From Mesorhizobium loti (GTDB lineage: Bacteria > Pseudomonadota > Alphaproteobacteria > Rhizobiales > Rhizobiaceae), in assembly GCF_003148495.1 (NCBI RefSeq), contig NZ_QGGH01000019.1:1-64000 (forward strand): 64,000 bases of DNA, written 5' to 3'. The notes under the pieces were generated by a model that did no database searches, had not been told where the DNA came from, and worked only from the letters and a program-made list of their open reading frames with translations. This document shows positions 32,109 through 42,221 of this stretch, one piece after another. The translations under genes and the position numbers were made by a program. Positions within the stretch are counted from its first letter, which is position 1. Each line of letters opens with the position of its first letter.

Positions 32109-34553
32109 TCAGTAGAGGCCGCCGCCGCCGGACTGGATGGCTTGATTGGCCTGCGGCGACAGCGCGCCACCGGTGGCATTGGAGCCGTCGGCGCCCATGC
32201 CGATCACCCAATAGCTGTCGGCGGGACCGGTGCCCGGCTTGAAGGCTTCGATGATGGTGCCCGGATCGCCCGATGCGGCACGCATGCCGGTCTTGCGGTT
32301 GATGGCGACCAGGTTCATGCCTTCGGGCACCTTGAAGTCGACATTCGGCGTGCCGTCCAGCGCCACCCGCATGAAGTCCTTGAAGATTGGTGCTGCGAGA
32401 CCACCACCGGTGGCGCCATGACCCAGGCCGCGCGGCGTGTCGTAGCCCATGTAGAGACCGACGACGAGGTTGGGCGTGTAACCGATGAACCAGGCGTCCT
32501 TTTCGTCGTTCGTCGTTCCGGTCTTGCCGGCGATATGGCGGCCAAGTTCGCCGATGGTGGCACCGGTGCCGCGCTGCACGACACCCTCCATCATCGAAGT
32601 GATCTGGTAGGCCGTCATCGGATCGAGCACCTGCTCGGAATTGTCGACCAGTTCAGGCTCCGGCTGGTTCTGCCATTCGGGCGCATTGCAGCCCTGGCAG
32701 CCACGTTCATCCTGCTTGAACACCGTCTTGCCGTAGCGATCCTGGATGCGGTCGATGAGCGACGGTTTGATCGACTTGCCGCCATTGGCCATGATCGAAT
32801 AGGCCGACACCATGCGCATCACGGTCGTTTCGCCGGAGCCCAGCGCCATCGGCAGATAGGGCGCCAGATGGTCGTAGACGCCAAAGCGCTCGGCATATTC
32901 GACGACCAGCTTCATGCCCATGTCATTGGCAAGCCGCACCGTCATCAGGTTGCGCGACTTCTCGATGCCGGAGCGCAGGGTCGCCGGACCAGCGACGGTC
33001 CCGTCGTAGTTCTTCGGCGTCCAGGTCGTGTTGCCGCTCTGGATGGTGATCGGCCCGTCCATGATCACCGAAGCCGGCGTATAGCCATTGTCGAGCGCCG
33101 CCGAGTAGACGATCGGCTTGAACGAGGAGCCCGGCTGGCGCATGGCTTGCGTCGCGCGGTTGAATTCGGACTGCGCGTAGGAGAAGCCGCCGACCATGGC
33201 CAGCACGCGGCCGGTATGCGGATCCATGGCGATCAGGCCGCCCTCAACCTCCGGAACCTGGCGCAGGCTGTAGGCATTGTCGGAGCCATCGTTCTTCTGC
33301 ACAAAGATGACGTCGCCCGGCTTCAACACCTCCGCCGGCGACTTGGCCTTGACGGTCTTGCCGTCGACCACATGGCGCATGGCAAAACCCATGTCCTCCT
33401 TGCTGACGGTGCCTTCGACGCGTTCCTTGACGATGTCGCCGGATGCCTGGCGCGCGGGCTGCAGGCCGATCGACAGGCCTGTCGCCGAACTGTCGAGCAC
33501 GACGGCGAGCGACCACTCGGGAACATCCTCCAGCCCCTTGACGGCGCCCAGCGGGACGCCCCAATCGCCGGACACGTCGATTGATTTCACCGGTCCGCGA
33601 TAGCCGCGCAGCGTGTCGTATTTCATCAAACCGTTCTGCATCGCCGTGCGGGCAATGAGCTGGACCTTCGGGTCAAGGGTGGTGCGAATGGACAGGCCGC
33701 CCTCATAGAGCGCGTTCTCGCCATAGCGGGCGATGATCTGCCGGCGAACCTCTTCCGTGAAATACTCGCCGGCGAAAAGATAGGAGCCGGTGCGGCGCGG
33801 GGCAACGCCAAGCGGCTCGGCCTTCGCTTTCGCACCCTCTTCGGGGGTGACGTAGCCGTTCTCGACCATCTGGCCGATGACCCAGTTTCGCCGCTCAAGC
33901 GCGCGATCGGCATGCTTGAAGGGATTGTAGTTGGCCGGACCTTTCGGCAGCGATGCCAGATAAGCGGCCTCGGCCACCGTCAATTCGTTCACCGACTTGT
34001 CGAAATAGGTCAGTGCGGCGCCGGCCACACCATAGGCGTTGAAGCCAAAGAAAATCTCATTGAGATAAAGCTCAAGGATACGGTCCTTGGAATAGGCCTG
34101 TTCGATGCGAAACGAAAGGATGGCCTCCTTGACCTTGCGTTCCAGGGAGCGCTCGTTAGTGAGGAGGAAGTTTTTGGCAACCTGTTGGGTGATCGTCGAA
34201 CCGCCCTGCATCGGTCCACCCGAAACGTAAGTGAGCGCCGCGCGGCCCAATCCCGTTATGTCCACGCCAGGGTGGGTGTAGAAATTCTTGTCCTCGGCCG
34301 ACAGAAAGGCCGCCTTGACACGGTCGGGGATCGCCTGAATCGGCAAATACAGGCGCCGTTCGCGCGCATATTCCGCCATGAGAGAGCCATCCGAGGCATG
34401 GATGCGGGTAGTCACCGGCGGCTCGTACTTGGCCAGCACTTCGTAGTCAGGCAGATCCTTTGCCACATGGCCGATGTAGATCGCAACGCCCGCCGCGACC
34501 AGAAGGGCCAGCGTCGTGCCGATGCCAAAAAAATAGCCAATGAGACGAATCAT
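32109..34553 (-). CDS. mrcA: Penicillin-binding protein 1A, bifunctional peptidoglycan synthase
   Basis: An 814-residue class A PBP. One N-terminal anchor helix (LIGYFFGIGTTLALLVAAGV) is followed by the glycosyltransferase domain with the catalytic Glu in FLSAEDKNFYTHPG near residue 90 and GGSTITQQVAKN. The transpeptidase domain has SSFK (in PGSSFKPIVY), SRN and KTGT (in GKTGTTNDEKDAW). It polymerises and cross-links peptidoglycan on the periplasmic side. It follows the amidase gene by 213 nt on the same strand. The inserted region between the two domains (residues about 315-420) has an OB-like appearance, usual for PBP1A. Confidence 0.96.
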   Translation of the reverse strand: MIRLIGYFFGIGTTLALLVAAGVAIYIGHVAKDLPDYEVLAKYEPPVTTRIHASDGSLMAEYARERRLYLPIQAIPDRVKAAFLSAEDKNFYTHPGVDITGLGRAALTYVSGGPMQGGSTITQQVAKNFLLTNERSLERKVKEAILSFRIEQAYSKDRILELYLNEIFFGFNAYGVAGAALTYFDKSVNELTVAEAAYLASLPKGPANYNPFKHADRALERRNWVIGQMVENGYVTPEEGAKAKAEPLGVAPRRTGSYLFAGEYFTEEVRRQIIARYGENALYEGGLSIRTTLDPKVQLIARTAMQNGLMKYDTLRGYRGPVKSIDVSGDWGVPLGAVKGLEDVPEWSLAVVLDSSATGLSIGLQPARQASGDIVKERVEGTVSKEDMGFAMRHVVDGKTVKAKSPAEVLKPGDVIFVQKNDGSDNAYSLRQVPEVEGGLIAMDPHTGRVLAMVGGFSYAQSEFNRATQAMRQPGSSFKPIVYSAALDNGYTPASVIMDGPITIQSGNTTWTPKNYDGTVAGPATLRSGIEKSRNLMTVRLANDMGMKLVVEYAERFGVYDHLAPYLPMALGSGETTVMRMVSAYSIMANGGKSIKPSLIDRIQDRYGKTVFKQDERGCQGCNAPEWQNQPEPELVDNSEQVLDPMTAYQITSMMEGVVQRGTGATIGELGRHIAGKTGTTNDEKDAWFIGYTPNLVVGLYMGYDTPRGLGHGATGGGLAAPIFKDFMRVALDGTPNVDFKVPEGMNLVAINRKTGMRAASGDPGTIIEAFKPGTGPADSYWVIGMGADGSNATGGALSPQANQAIQSGGGGLY

Positions 34554-34766
34554 ACCCGCTCCAGTCCTTGGTTCGGGAATTTCCTAAACGAAGCCGCCTT
34601 TCGCGCAAGCTTTCGAGCCGGTCCCAATCCGTAATCGAAAACCCTTGTCGCCACCATGTGGACAAAATACGGCAATGCCGGATTTCGCGGCCGCGAGCCG
34701 GAAATAAAAGCACCGGGTGTTGTCGTCGCGCAACGCCGCCTCTGGTTGCAGGCGCCGCCAGGCATG

Positions 34767-36029
34767 TCAGCCTCCGGTTCCCGGTCCGGCCTTGGCTGAA
34801 GCAAAAAGCGCGACGGCATTGGTTATGCTCTGGGCGGCCTTGCCCCGCCAGTCGGCGTTGAGCAGCTGCGCCTCGTCCTTGGCGTTCGAGAGGTAACCGA
34901 GTTCGACCAGCACGGACGGCACATCGGGTGCCTTGAGCACCTTGAAGCCCGCCGAACGCTGGGGATTGTTGATAAGGCCGACGCTGGTCGACAGCTGGCC
35001 GACCAGCGTGTGGGCGAAACTCATCGAGAAATTGTGCGTTTCGCGGCGGATCAGGTCGATCAGGATGTCGGTGACTTCCTTTTTGTCGTTCTTGATCTCC
35101 ATGCCGGCGAACTGGTCGGAGAGGTTTTCTCGGTCGGCAAGCGCCTGCGCCTCGGGATCCGAAGCCCTGTCGGAGACGGTGTAGACGGTGGCGCCGCGAA
35201 TGCCCTTGACGCTGATTGTGTCGGCATGGATGGAAATGAGCAGGTCGGCCTCATGCTGCCGGGCAATGCGCACGCGATCGTCCAGACGTAGGAATTCGTC
35301 TGTGTCGCGCGTCATGAACACATCGTAATTGCCGACGGCTGCGAGTTTGTCGCGCAGCTCCGTGGCGAAGGCCAGCGTGACGTTCTTCTCGATGGTGCCG
35401 TTCAGGCCCTCGGCGCCGCCGTCGATGCCGCCATGGCCGGGGTCAATGACCACGGTGAAACGATGGCCCGGATTGGACACCGGTCCGGTGCCGACCCGCC
35501 CTCCCTTGTCGGTCGAAACCGTCGATCCGGTGGTCAGCGCCTGATTTGCAAGTGCGGCATCAAACTCGCGTGCGGAGACCGCCGACATGTCGATGGCAAT
35601 GCGGTAGCCGGTTCCGTCCTCATTCTTGAGCACATCGAGCTTGTCGACGGCGAACGGTCCCTTGCCGGTGAGGATCAGCCGCGAAACGCCCTCGCCGAGT
35701 TCGCCCAGGCGCACACCCTTGACCAGGCCGCGTGCTTTCAAATCCTTGGCGTCAATGGCGAATCTCGTATTGGCGAGATCGATGACAAGGCGGTTGGGGC
35801 CGCGCAACAGGAACCATTTGATATCGGGTTCGCGATCGAAATCCATGACGATGCGCATCTTGGTGGCATCGCCGGCCATCTTGTAGCCCTTTGCCACCAG
35901 CGGAGCGTCGGCGGCATTGGCAATCGAGGAAAAGCCAGAACAGATCGCCAGCAGCAGCAAGAGGCAGAAGGCGCAGAGAATCCGGCCGCCAACACGACAT
36001 CCCTTGTCTGTGAAGTCCGCCAGTCCCAT
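34767..36029 (-). CDS. N-acetylmuramoyl-L-alanine amidase (AmiC type)
   Basis: A 420-residue exported enzyme. The signal peptide is in RILCAFCLLLLLAICSGF with cleavage near ANA-AD. The AMIN domain (residues about 45-150) contains RIVMDFDREPDIKWFLL and directs it to septal peptidoglycan. The zinc amidase domain (residues about 190-410) has the first His in VIDPGHGGIDGGAEG, the later His in LLISIHADT and the catalytic Glu in VLVELGYLSN. It cuts the bond between MurNAc and L-Ala during cell separation. AGAGA lies just upstream of the ATG. Confidence 0.93.
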   Translation of the reverse strand: MGLADFTDKGCRVGGRILCAFCLLLLLAICSGFSSIANAADAPLVAKGYKMAGDATKMRIVMDFDREPDIKWFLLRGPNRLVIDLANTRFAIDAKDLKARGLVKGVRLGELGEGVSRLILTGKGPFAVDKLDVLKNEDGTGYRIAIDMSAVSAREFDAALANQALTTGSTVSTDKGGRVGTGPVSNPGHRFTVVIDPGHGGIDGGAEGLNGTIEKNVTLAFATELRDKLAAVGNYDVFMTRDTDEFLRLDDRVRIARQHEADLLISIHADTISVKGIRGATVYTVSDRASDPEAQALADRENLSDQFAGMEIKNDKKEVTDILIDLIRRETHNFSMSFAHTLVGQLSTSVGLINNPQRSAGFKVLKAPDVPSVLVELGYLSNAKDEAQLLNADWRGKAAQSITNAVALFASAKAGPGTGG

Positions 36030-36682
36030 CTCTCTTCCAGTCGCTCCCGGTTTGGCGCCAGGCGCCCGGTCGTTTTTGTCGAAATGCCGGTTAGGCCGCG
36101 AACTCGATTAACGATTGGTATCCAGAGAAGGTTAACCAAGCCTTTTCATGCAGGTCGTAACCCAGACTTACGTTACGGAACTGCTTTTTGCCGGCATCGG
36201 AAATCGGGGTTGCCTTCCACCCCGCCAAATCATAAAAGCGATGGTGGATCACTGCAATCCTGGAACCGCCCTCCTCCGCAGCTTCTTGCTACAGGGTCAG
36301 ACGTAAAGGCGGCTCCTTTCGCTTCACGCGAAAAGGGTTCAGGTGATCGCGACGAATTTCGCAGGCGTGCGCCCGTGGCGGGGGAATCGCCTGCGTGAGG
36401 AAAACGGCCGGGTTTGTCCCCGTGCCGGCTCTGTATGAGCAAACAAGCTGGTCCGGTTCGTCCGGGCTTTGGTTCAAAAGGTTCTGCTGGTGACGATGGC
36501 TTCAAGCGCAATCATGGAAAGGTCCGCATCAAACCGCGCCATTATGGCTGCGGGCGGCACCGCCATGGCGCTCAAGCGGCGGCCGGCGGACGTTAAGATA
36601 TCCGGCACCCACACTCCAGACACGCAGCAGCAGGCATTGCCTCGCAAGCTGCGGCTGACGGCTGCCGGGGGGAAACGAAATA
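36030..36682. other. Long intergenic leader region between the amidase and rne
   Basis: This 653-base region separates the divergent amidase gene and rne. I see no convincing gene. It contains a small inverted repeat (CCTTTCGC-TTCAC-GCGAAAAGG near 36317-36338) and several GC-rich potential stems. In enterobacteria RNase E controls its own mRNA through its long 5' leader; a comparable role here is an inference from length only. Confidence 0.5.
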
Positions 36683-39613
36683 ATGCCCAACAAAATGCTG
36701 ATAGACGCCTCCCACCCGGAGGAAACACGCGTTGTCGTCGTTCGCGGTAACCGTATTGAAGAATTCGACTTTGAATCCCAGGACAAGAAGCAGCTCAAAG
36801 GAAACATCTACCTAGCCCGCGTAACGCGCGTAGAGCCCTCGCTTCAGGCAGCCTTTGTCGAATATGGCGGCAACCGTCACGGTTTTCTCGCCTTCAGTGA
36901 AATTCACCCCGACTACTACCAGATTCCGGTCGCCGATCGTCAGGCACTGCTGCGCGCGGAAGCGCAGGAGGCTGAGGACGAAGAGAACGAGGACGGCGAC
37001 GGCGATGATCGCCAGAGCCGCGATCGTGGGCGGCGCGGCCGCCGGCGCGGTGGCAAGCCCCGCGACCGCGGTGAGCACAAGCGCGATGCAGCCGATTCCG
37101 ACGAGGCAGGCGAAGGCAGCGAAAATGGCGACATCGTTGTCGAGGAGATCTCCCACACCTCCGAGATCATCGAACACGCAGCCGATACATCGGAACATTC
37201 GGATGCCTCGGGGCATGCCGGCGCGTCCGAGCATGAGGAAGCTTCAACTGACCAGGACGAAGCAGAGCCCCGCGAAGGCGGCCCGACATCGATCGCCGCC
37301 GCGGTCGAAGGCGATGTGATTTCCGAAGCCGTTCCCCAAGCGGAACAGGGCAGCGAAGCCACGTCAGGCGACAATGATCGCGGCATGCTCGAGGAAGTGC
37401 AGTCCTCGCATCCGGACGATCACGAGGTCGAATCGGTCGGCGCCGAGGATGCGCTGGAAGAAGTGCGCAACCGCCGCAAGCCGGTGCGCCGCCAGTACAA
37501 GATCCAGGAAGTGATCAAGCGCCGGCAGATCCTGCTGGTGCAGGTCGTCAAGGAAGAGCGCGGCAACAAGGGTGCGGCCCTCACCACCTATCTGTCGCTT
37601 GCCGGCCGCTATTCGGTGCTGATGCCGAACACGGCGCGTGGCGGCGGCATTTCGCGCAAGATCACCAGCGCGGTCGACCGCAAGCGTCTGAAGGAGGTCG
37701 TTGCCGATCTCGAAGTGCCGCAAGGCATGGGCGTCATCCTGCGCACCGCCGGCGAGAGCCGCACCAAGGCCGAGATCAAGCGCGACTACGAATATCTGAT
37801 GCGGCTTTGGGAAAATGTCCGCAATCTCACCTTGCAGTCCACGGCCCCTGCCCTGGTCTACGAGGAAGGCAGCCTGATCAAGCGCTCGGTGCGCGACCTC
37901 TACAACAAGGATATCGACGAGATTCTTGTCTCCGGCGAGGAAGGCTACCGCGAGGCCAAGGACTTCATGCGCATGCTGATGCCGAGCCACGCCAAGGTGG
38001 TTCAGCCGTTCCGCGACACGACGCCGATCTTCGTGCGCAACGGCATCGAGGCACAGCTCGACCGCATGCTGCAGCCGCAGGTGACGCTGAAGAGCGGCGG
38101 CTACATCATCATCAACCAGACCGAAGCGCTGGTTGCCATCGACGTGAATTCGGGCCGTTCCACCAAGGAGCACTCGATCGAGGACACCGCGCTCCACACC
38201 AATCTGGAAGCGGCCGAGGAAGTCGCGCGTCAGCTCAGGCTGCGCGACCTCGCCGGCCTGATCGTCATCGACTTCATCGACATGGAGGAGAACCGCAACA
38301 ACCGCTCCGTCGAGAAGCGGCTGAAGGATCACCTCAAGAACGATCGTGCGCGCATCCAGGTCGGCCGTATCTCGCATTTCGGTCTGATGGAGATGTCACG
38401 CCAGCGCATCCGCGCCAGCGTGCTGGAATCGACCATGAAGCCCTGCCCGCATTGCGGCGGCACCGGCCATGTGCGCTCCGATTCGTCGGTCGCGCTGATG
38501 GTGGTGCGGGCGATCGAGGAATTCCTGCTCAAGGATTCGCGCAGCCACATCACGGTGCGGACGCCGGCGGCGACCGCACTCTACGTGCTCAACCACAAGC
38601 GCGGCACGCTGGTGGAACTCGAAAGCCGCTTCGGGCTGACGATCACCGTCGAGGCCGACGATTCGGTGGGTTCGCAGCACTATGCGATCTTCCGCGGCGC
38701 GCTGGCTGAAAAGCCGGAAGGCTTTGTCGAGGCGCGCAGCTTCCCGGCCTATGTCGAGCCGGAAGAGCCCGAGGACGAGATTGTCGTCGCCGAGGAGGAG
38801 GATGACGAGGCGCCGGTGCAGGCCGAACAGCCACGCCAGCAGCCGCAGCAACAACCCCGACCTGCTGCCGCCGGTGGCGAGGAAGGCGAAGGCCGCGACC
38901 GCAAGCGCCGCAAGCGTCGGCGTCGGCGCGGCGGCAAGGATCGCGATCGCGAACATGGCGCCCCTGCGGACGGTGCTTCCGTCTCGGCTCCGGCCGGTGA
39001 GTTTTCGGACTCCGACTCGGACTCGGCCGCCAGCGATGGCGACACGGAAGCGGACGACAACGCCCCTGTTGGTGTTGCCGAAACGTCCGAGACAGCTGAA
39101 GCTTCAGACGAAGGCCAGGGCAAGAAACGCCGGCGCGGCAAGCGCGGCGGCAAGCGCAACCGCCGCGAAGACGGTGAAGGCGAGGCTGAGGCAAGTGCTG
39201 GCGAAGCAACCGACGCGTCCGAAGTCGAAGTCTCGGCAACCGAGGTGATCGCCGGCGAGCCGGTGGTTGCCGCAGCGGCCGAAGAGCCGGTGGCGCTTGC
39301 TCCGGCCAATGACGACGCGCCGAGCACGAAGAAGCCACGCCGTGCCGCCAAGCCGAAGAAGGCCGCGGCCGAAATCGTCGCCGAAGAGCCGGCTGCCGAG
39401 GCGGAAGCACCGGTCGAGACGCCGGCCACGGCGTCCGACGAGGCGGTGGCTGTCGAGAAGGCTCCGAAGGCCCGCCCGTCGCGGCGCAAGCCGGCGGCGG
39501 TGAATGCGCCGGTCGAGCCGGTGGTGTCTTCGACCGTGGCCGAGGAACCGGCCGCGAAAACCGAGGACAAGCCGAAGCGCGGCGGATGGTGGCAGCGGAA
39601 GGGCTTTTTCTAA
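36683..39613 (+). CDS. rne: Ribonuclease E
   Basis: A 976-residue endoribonuclease, core of the RNA degradosome. The S1 domain begins LKGNIYLARVTRVEPSLQAAF, but an acidic, low-complexity insertion of roughly 165 residues (about 90-260, rich in Glu, Asp, Ser and His) interrupts it, as in other alphaproteobacteria. The catalytic Asp pair lies in VAIDVNSGRST and LIVIDFIDMEENRNNRS; the zinc-link CPHCGGTGHVRS joins subunits. The C-terminal 280 residues are disordered, with alternating Arg/Lys-rich RNA-binding patches (RKRRKRRRRRGGK, KKRRRGKRGGKRNRR) and acidic Ala/Glu segments that probably bind partners. Confidence 0.96.
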   Translation: MPNKMLIDASHPEETRVVVVRGNRIEEFDFESQDKKQLKGNIYLARVTRVEPSLQAAFVEYGGNRHGFLAFSEIHPDYYQIPVADRQALLRAEAQEAEDEENEDGDGDDRQSRDRGRRGRRRGGKPRDRGEHKRDAADSDEAGEGSENGDIVVEEISHTSEIIEHAADTSEHSDASGHAGASEHEEASTDQDEAEPREGGPTSIAAAVEGDVISEAVPQAEQGSEATSGDNDRGMLEEVQSSHPDDHEVESVGAEDALEEVRNRRKPVRRQYKIQEVIKRRQILLVQVVKEERGNKGAALTTYLSLAGRYSVLMPNTARGGGISRKITSAVDRKRLKEVVADLEVPQGMGVILRTAGESRTKAEIKRDYEYLMRLWENVRNLTLQSTAPALVYEEGSLIKRSVRDLYNKDIDEILVSGEEGYREAKDFMRMLMPSHAKVVQPFRDTTPIFVRNGIEAQLDRMLQPQVTLKSGGYIIINQTEALVAIDVNSGRSTKEHSIEDTALHTNLEAAEEVARQLRLRDLAGLIVIDFIDMEENRNNRSVEKRLKDHLKNDRARIQVGRISHFGLMEMSRQRIRASVLESTMKPCPHCGGTGHVRSDSSVALMVVRAIEEFLLKDSRSHITVRTPAATALYVLNHKRGTLVELESRFGLTITVEADDSVGSQHYAIFRGALAEKPEGFVEARSFPAYVEPEEPEDEIVVAEEEDDEAPVQAEQPRQQPQQQPRPAAAGGEEGEGRDRKRRKRRRRRGGKDRDREHGAPADGASVSAPAGEFSDSDSDSAASDGDTEADDNAPVGVAETSETAEASDEGQGKKRRRGKRGGKRNRREDGEGEAEASAGEATDASEVEVSATEVIAGEPVVAAAAEEPVALAPANDDAPSTKKPRRAAKPKKAAAEIVAEEPAAEAEAPVETPATASDEAVAVEKAPKARPSRRKPAAVNAPVEPVVSSTVAEEPAAKTEDKPKRGGWWQRKGFF

Positions 39614-39621
39614 GCCTTTCA

Positions 39622-39641
39622 GTCACTTGAAGTGATTTTTT
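39622..39641 (+). terminator. Intrinsic terminator of rne
   Basis: TCACTT-G-AAGTGA is a compact inverted repeat followed directly by TTTTTT, about 10 nt after the rne stop. A second, weaker hairpin (AGTCCCG ... CGGGACT, 39652-39685, then TTTT) follows and may serve as back-up. Confidence 0.85.
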
Positions 39642-39735
39642 GATAAAAAAGAGTCCCGTGCCATCCTGAAAGATAGCGCGGGACTTTTGCTTCAAACATT
39701 GCCGAATTGAAACGGCGAATTCGCTGCTTCACCTG

Positions 39736-39966
39736 CTAGCGCAGTTTCAGCACCTCGCCGTCCCTGTAAACCAAGGACGCCTGGCGATTGGCTGCCATAT
39801 GGGTCCGTGCGAACTTGCGGCAGCGTTCGTCAGCATTGATTTGGCGCTCTACCCAACGTCGCCAATGAGGATCGGACAAGGCAATACGCTCCGCCTCCAG
39901 AAGACTTACGCCATGGCGAGAGCGAACCTCCTTGATATGCAATATCCAGCGATTCCGATCTTCCAT
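39736..39966 (-). CDS. Small basic protein of unknown function (76 aa)
   Basis: The 76-residue product is hydrophilic and rich in Arg, with a helical N-terminal half (RNRWILHIKEVRSRHGVSLL) and SDPHWRRWVERQINADERC in the middle. No signal peptide or membrane helix is seen, and no family is recognised. It lies 27 nt downstream of glsA on the same strand and may be its last cotranscribed gene. Codon use is like its neighbours. Confidence 0.6.
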   Translation of the reverse strand: MEDRNRWILHIKEVRSRHGVSLLEAERIALSDPHWRRWVERQINADERCRKFARTHMAANRQASLVYRDGEVLKLR

Positions 39967-39993
39967 GGCTGCCTGCTCGATCCTGTTGCATTC

Positions 39994-40923
39994 CTAAGGA
40001 GCGAAGATCGACCAGTTCATCATCCTGGCCAGCTTTTCCAGCGCAATCGACCCCAGCTTGGAATTGCCGTTGGCATTGAGGCCGGGCGACCAGACGGCAA
40101 GCGAGGCCACGCCCGGCACGATGCCCAATATGCCACCGCCGACGCCGCTTTTGCCGGGGATGCCGACACGGAAGGCGAAATCACCGGAACCGTCATAGTG
40201 GCCGCAGGTCAGCATCATCGCGCCGATGCGGCGTGCTCGCTCGGCCGACACCACGGAATGCCCGGTCGCCGGGTTCTTGCCGCCATTGGCGAGGAAGCGG
40301 CCGGCGAGCGCCAGTTGCCGGCAACTCATGGCGATGGCGCAGTGGTGGAAGTAGACACCCAGCGCCAACTCCGGCGCATGGTGGAGATTACCGAAGGATT
40401 TCATGTAGTTGGCAAGCGCGAAGTTGCGGTAGCCGGTGGCCCGTTCGGACGCCGCGACCTCTCGGTCGATAATGATCGTCTCGTCATCGGCCAGAAACTG
40501 GATGAAGCGCAGGATTTCGCCGATCGCTTCACGCGGCTGGTGGCCGGCAAGCAGGATGTCGGAAATGACGATGGCGCCGGCATTGATGAACGGATTGCGC
40601 GGAATGCCGTTCTCATGCTCGAGCTGCACGATCGAGTTGAACGGGTTGCCTGACGGTTCGCGCCCGACCCGCTGCCACAGCGCGTCGCCGACATTGCCGA
40701 GCGCCAGCGTCAGCGTGAACACCTTCGAGATGCTCTGGATCGAAAAGGCCTGTTCGGCGTCACCCGCCATCAGCACGCGGCCGTCATTGGTGACCACCGC
40801 GATGCCGAATCTCTTCGGATCGACCTTGCCCAGCTGCGGAATGTAGGAAGCGACGTCGCCGCGATCGGTGCGCTCGGCCATTTCGGCTGCGACTTCGGCC
40901 AGCGCTTGTTCGAGTTCCGGCAT
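39994..40923 (-). CDS. glsA: Glutaminase
   Basis: A 309-residue beta-lactamase-fold glutaminase that converts L-glutamine to glutamate and ammonia. The catalytic Ser-x-x-Lys is in FSIQSISKVFTLTLAL near residue 62. Other family blocks are GREPSGNPFNSIVQLE, NPFINAGAIV, HHCAIAMSCRQLALAG and GIPGKSGVGGGILGIVPG with a conserved Gly-rich loop. No signal peptide is present, so it is cytoplasmic. It starts four bases after the stop of the aminotransferase gene, so the pair is likely an operon for amino-group metabolism. Confidence 0.95.
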   Translation of the reverse strand: MPELEQALAEVAAEMAERTDRGDVASYIPQLGKVDPKRFGIAVVTNDGRVLMAGDAEQAFSIQSISKVFTLTLALGNVGDALWQRVGREPSGNPFNSIVQLEHENGIPRNPFINAGAIVISDILLAGHQPREAIGEILRFIQFLADDETIIIDREVAASERATGYRNFALANYMKSFGNLHHAPELALGVYFHHCAIAMSCRQLALAGRFLANGGKNPATGHSVVSAERARRIGAMMLTCGHYDGSGDFAFRVGIPGKSGVGGGILGIVPGVASLAVWSPGLNANGNSKLGSIALEKLARMMNWSIFAP

Positions 40924-40927
40924 GGCC

Positions 40928-42076
40928 CTACCTCAACCAGCGTTCGATGCGCGCCATTGCCTCGACCATGTCGTCGTGGCTGCCGGCGTAGGAGAAACGC
41001 ATGGTCCGGTGGCCCGCCTGCGTGTCGAAGTCGCGGCCAGGCGTTGCCGCCACATGCGCCTCGGCCAGCATCTTGCGTGCAAAGGCCATGCTGTCATTGG
41101 TGTGCCTGGTGACGTCGCAGAAGGCGTAAAAGGCGCCGTCCATTGGCGCCGCCAGCGGAAAGCCGAGTTCCGGCAAACGTTTCATCAAGAGCTCACGATT
41201 CCAGGCGTAACGGCCTTTCACCGCCTCCAGCTCCTCAGTTGCCCTGAACGCCTCGATCGCGGCAATCTGCGATAATTCAGGCGGCGAGATGTAGAGGCTC
41301 TGGGCGACGCGCTCGACCGGCCGCACCAGGTCTTGCGGCAGCACCATCCAGCCGATGCGCCAGCCGGTCATGCAATAGTATTTCGAAAACGAGTTGATCA
41401 CCGTCACGTCGCCGCCATAGGCAAGCGCCGTGGTGTCGGGTGCGGCGTAGGCCAGCCGATGGTAGATCTCGTCGGAGATGACGGCGACGCCGAGGTCTTG
41501 TGCCGTCCTCACCAGAGCCCCCAGTTCATCGGCCGGAATGACCGCGCCTGTTGGATTGGCCGGACTGGCGAACAGAACACCTTTCAGCGGCTTTCCACGA
41601 TGCGCGGTCTCGAGATGGCCGGCATGCAGGTAGGCGGCGTCGCCGAGCTCGATCTCGACCACGTCGATGCCGAGTGCGGCCATGATGTTGCGATAGGCGG
41701 GATAGCCGGGCGCCGCGATGGCGACGCGGTCACCCGGGTCGAACATCGCCAGGAAGGCGAGGTTGAAGGCGGCCGACGACCCGGTCGTCACCGCGATCCG
41801 GCCGGGCTCAATATCAAGCCCGTAGTGATCAGCGTAGTGTCCGGCGATCGCCTTGCGCAAGGCGGCGAGGCCGAGCGCGTCGGTGTAGCCGATGCGTCCG
41901 TCCTGCAGAGCCTTGGCCGCGGCCGCACGAACCAGAACCGGCGCGGGATCGGAGGGCTGGCCGACGGCCATCGAAACAACCGGCACGCCCTCGGCCTTCA
42001 GCCGGTTTGCCTCTGCCAGAATGTCCATGGCATGGAAGGGTTCGACATTGCCACGGCGTGAGAGCGAAACGACCAT
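40928..42076 (-). CDS. PLP-dependent aminotransferase, class I/II
   Basis: A 382-residue fold-type I aminotransferase. The PLP lysine is in INSFSKYYCMTGWRIGW near residue 235, with the conserved ANPTG in FASPANPTGAVIP, the Asp in VISDEIYHRLAY and the C-terminal Arg in HRTMRFSYAG binding the substrate carboxylate. It resembles aspartate or aromatic aminotransferases; the amino donor and acceptor are not predictable. It is cotranscribed with glsA, which could supply glutamate as donor. The ATG at 42076 is the first in the frame and fits family length. Confidence 0.9.
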   Translation of the reverse strand: MVVSLSRRGNVEPFHAMDILAEANRLKAEGVPVVSMAVGQPSDPAPVLVRAAAAKALQDGRIGYTDALGLAALRKAIAGHYADHYGLDIEPGRIAVTTGSSAAFNLAFLAMFDPGDRVAIAAPGYPAYRNIMAALGIDVVEIELGDAAYLHAGHLETAHRGKPLKGVLFASPANPTGAVIPADELGALVRTAQDLGVAVISDEIYHRLAYAAPDTTALAYGGDVTVINSFSKYYCMTGWRIGWMVLPQDLVRPVERVAQSLYISPPELSQIAAIEAFRATEELEAVKGRYAWNRELLMKRLPELGFPLAAPMDGAFYAFCDVTRHTNDSMAFARKMLAEAHVAATPGRDFDTQAGHRTMRFSYAGSHDDMVEAMARIERWLR

Positions 42077-42221
42077 TTAACCAGTATTCCCGATGACTGA
42101 CGGCGCCAAGCACTGGCGCATGTGCCGCACAAATGCCCGATTGATGTGAGGATCACAAGTTGAGGAAGTTTCCGGCGCCGACTTTTCATCTTTCGCCCGC
42201 TCGTCTACCAGTGGAGCCATC

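Noticed and set aside
32142..33584. A 480-codon plus-strand frame opposite mrcA
   Set aside because: mrcA carries all PBP1A motifs on the minus strand. The opposite frame has the His/Arg/Asp-rich composition of an antisense shadow.
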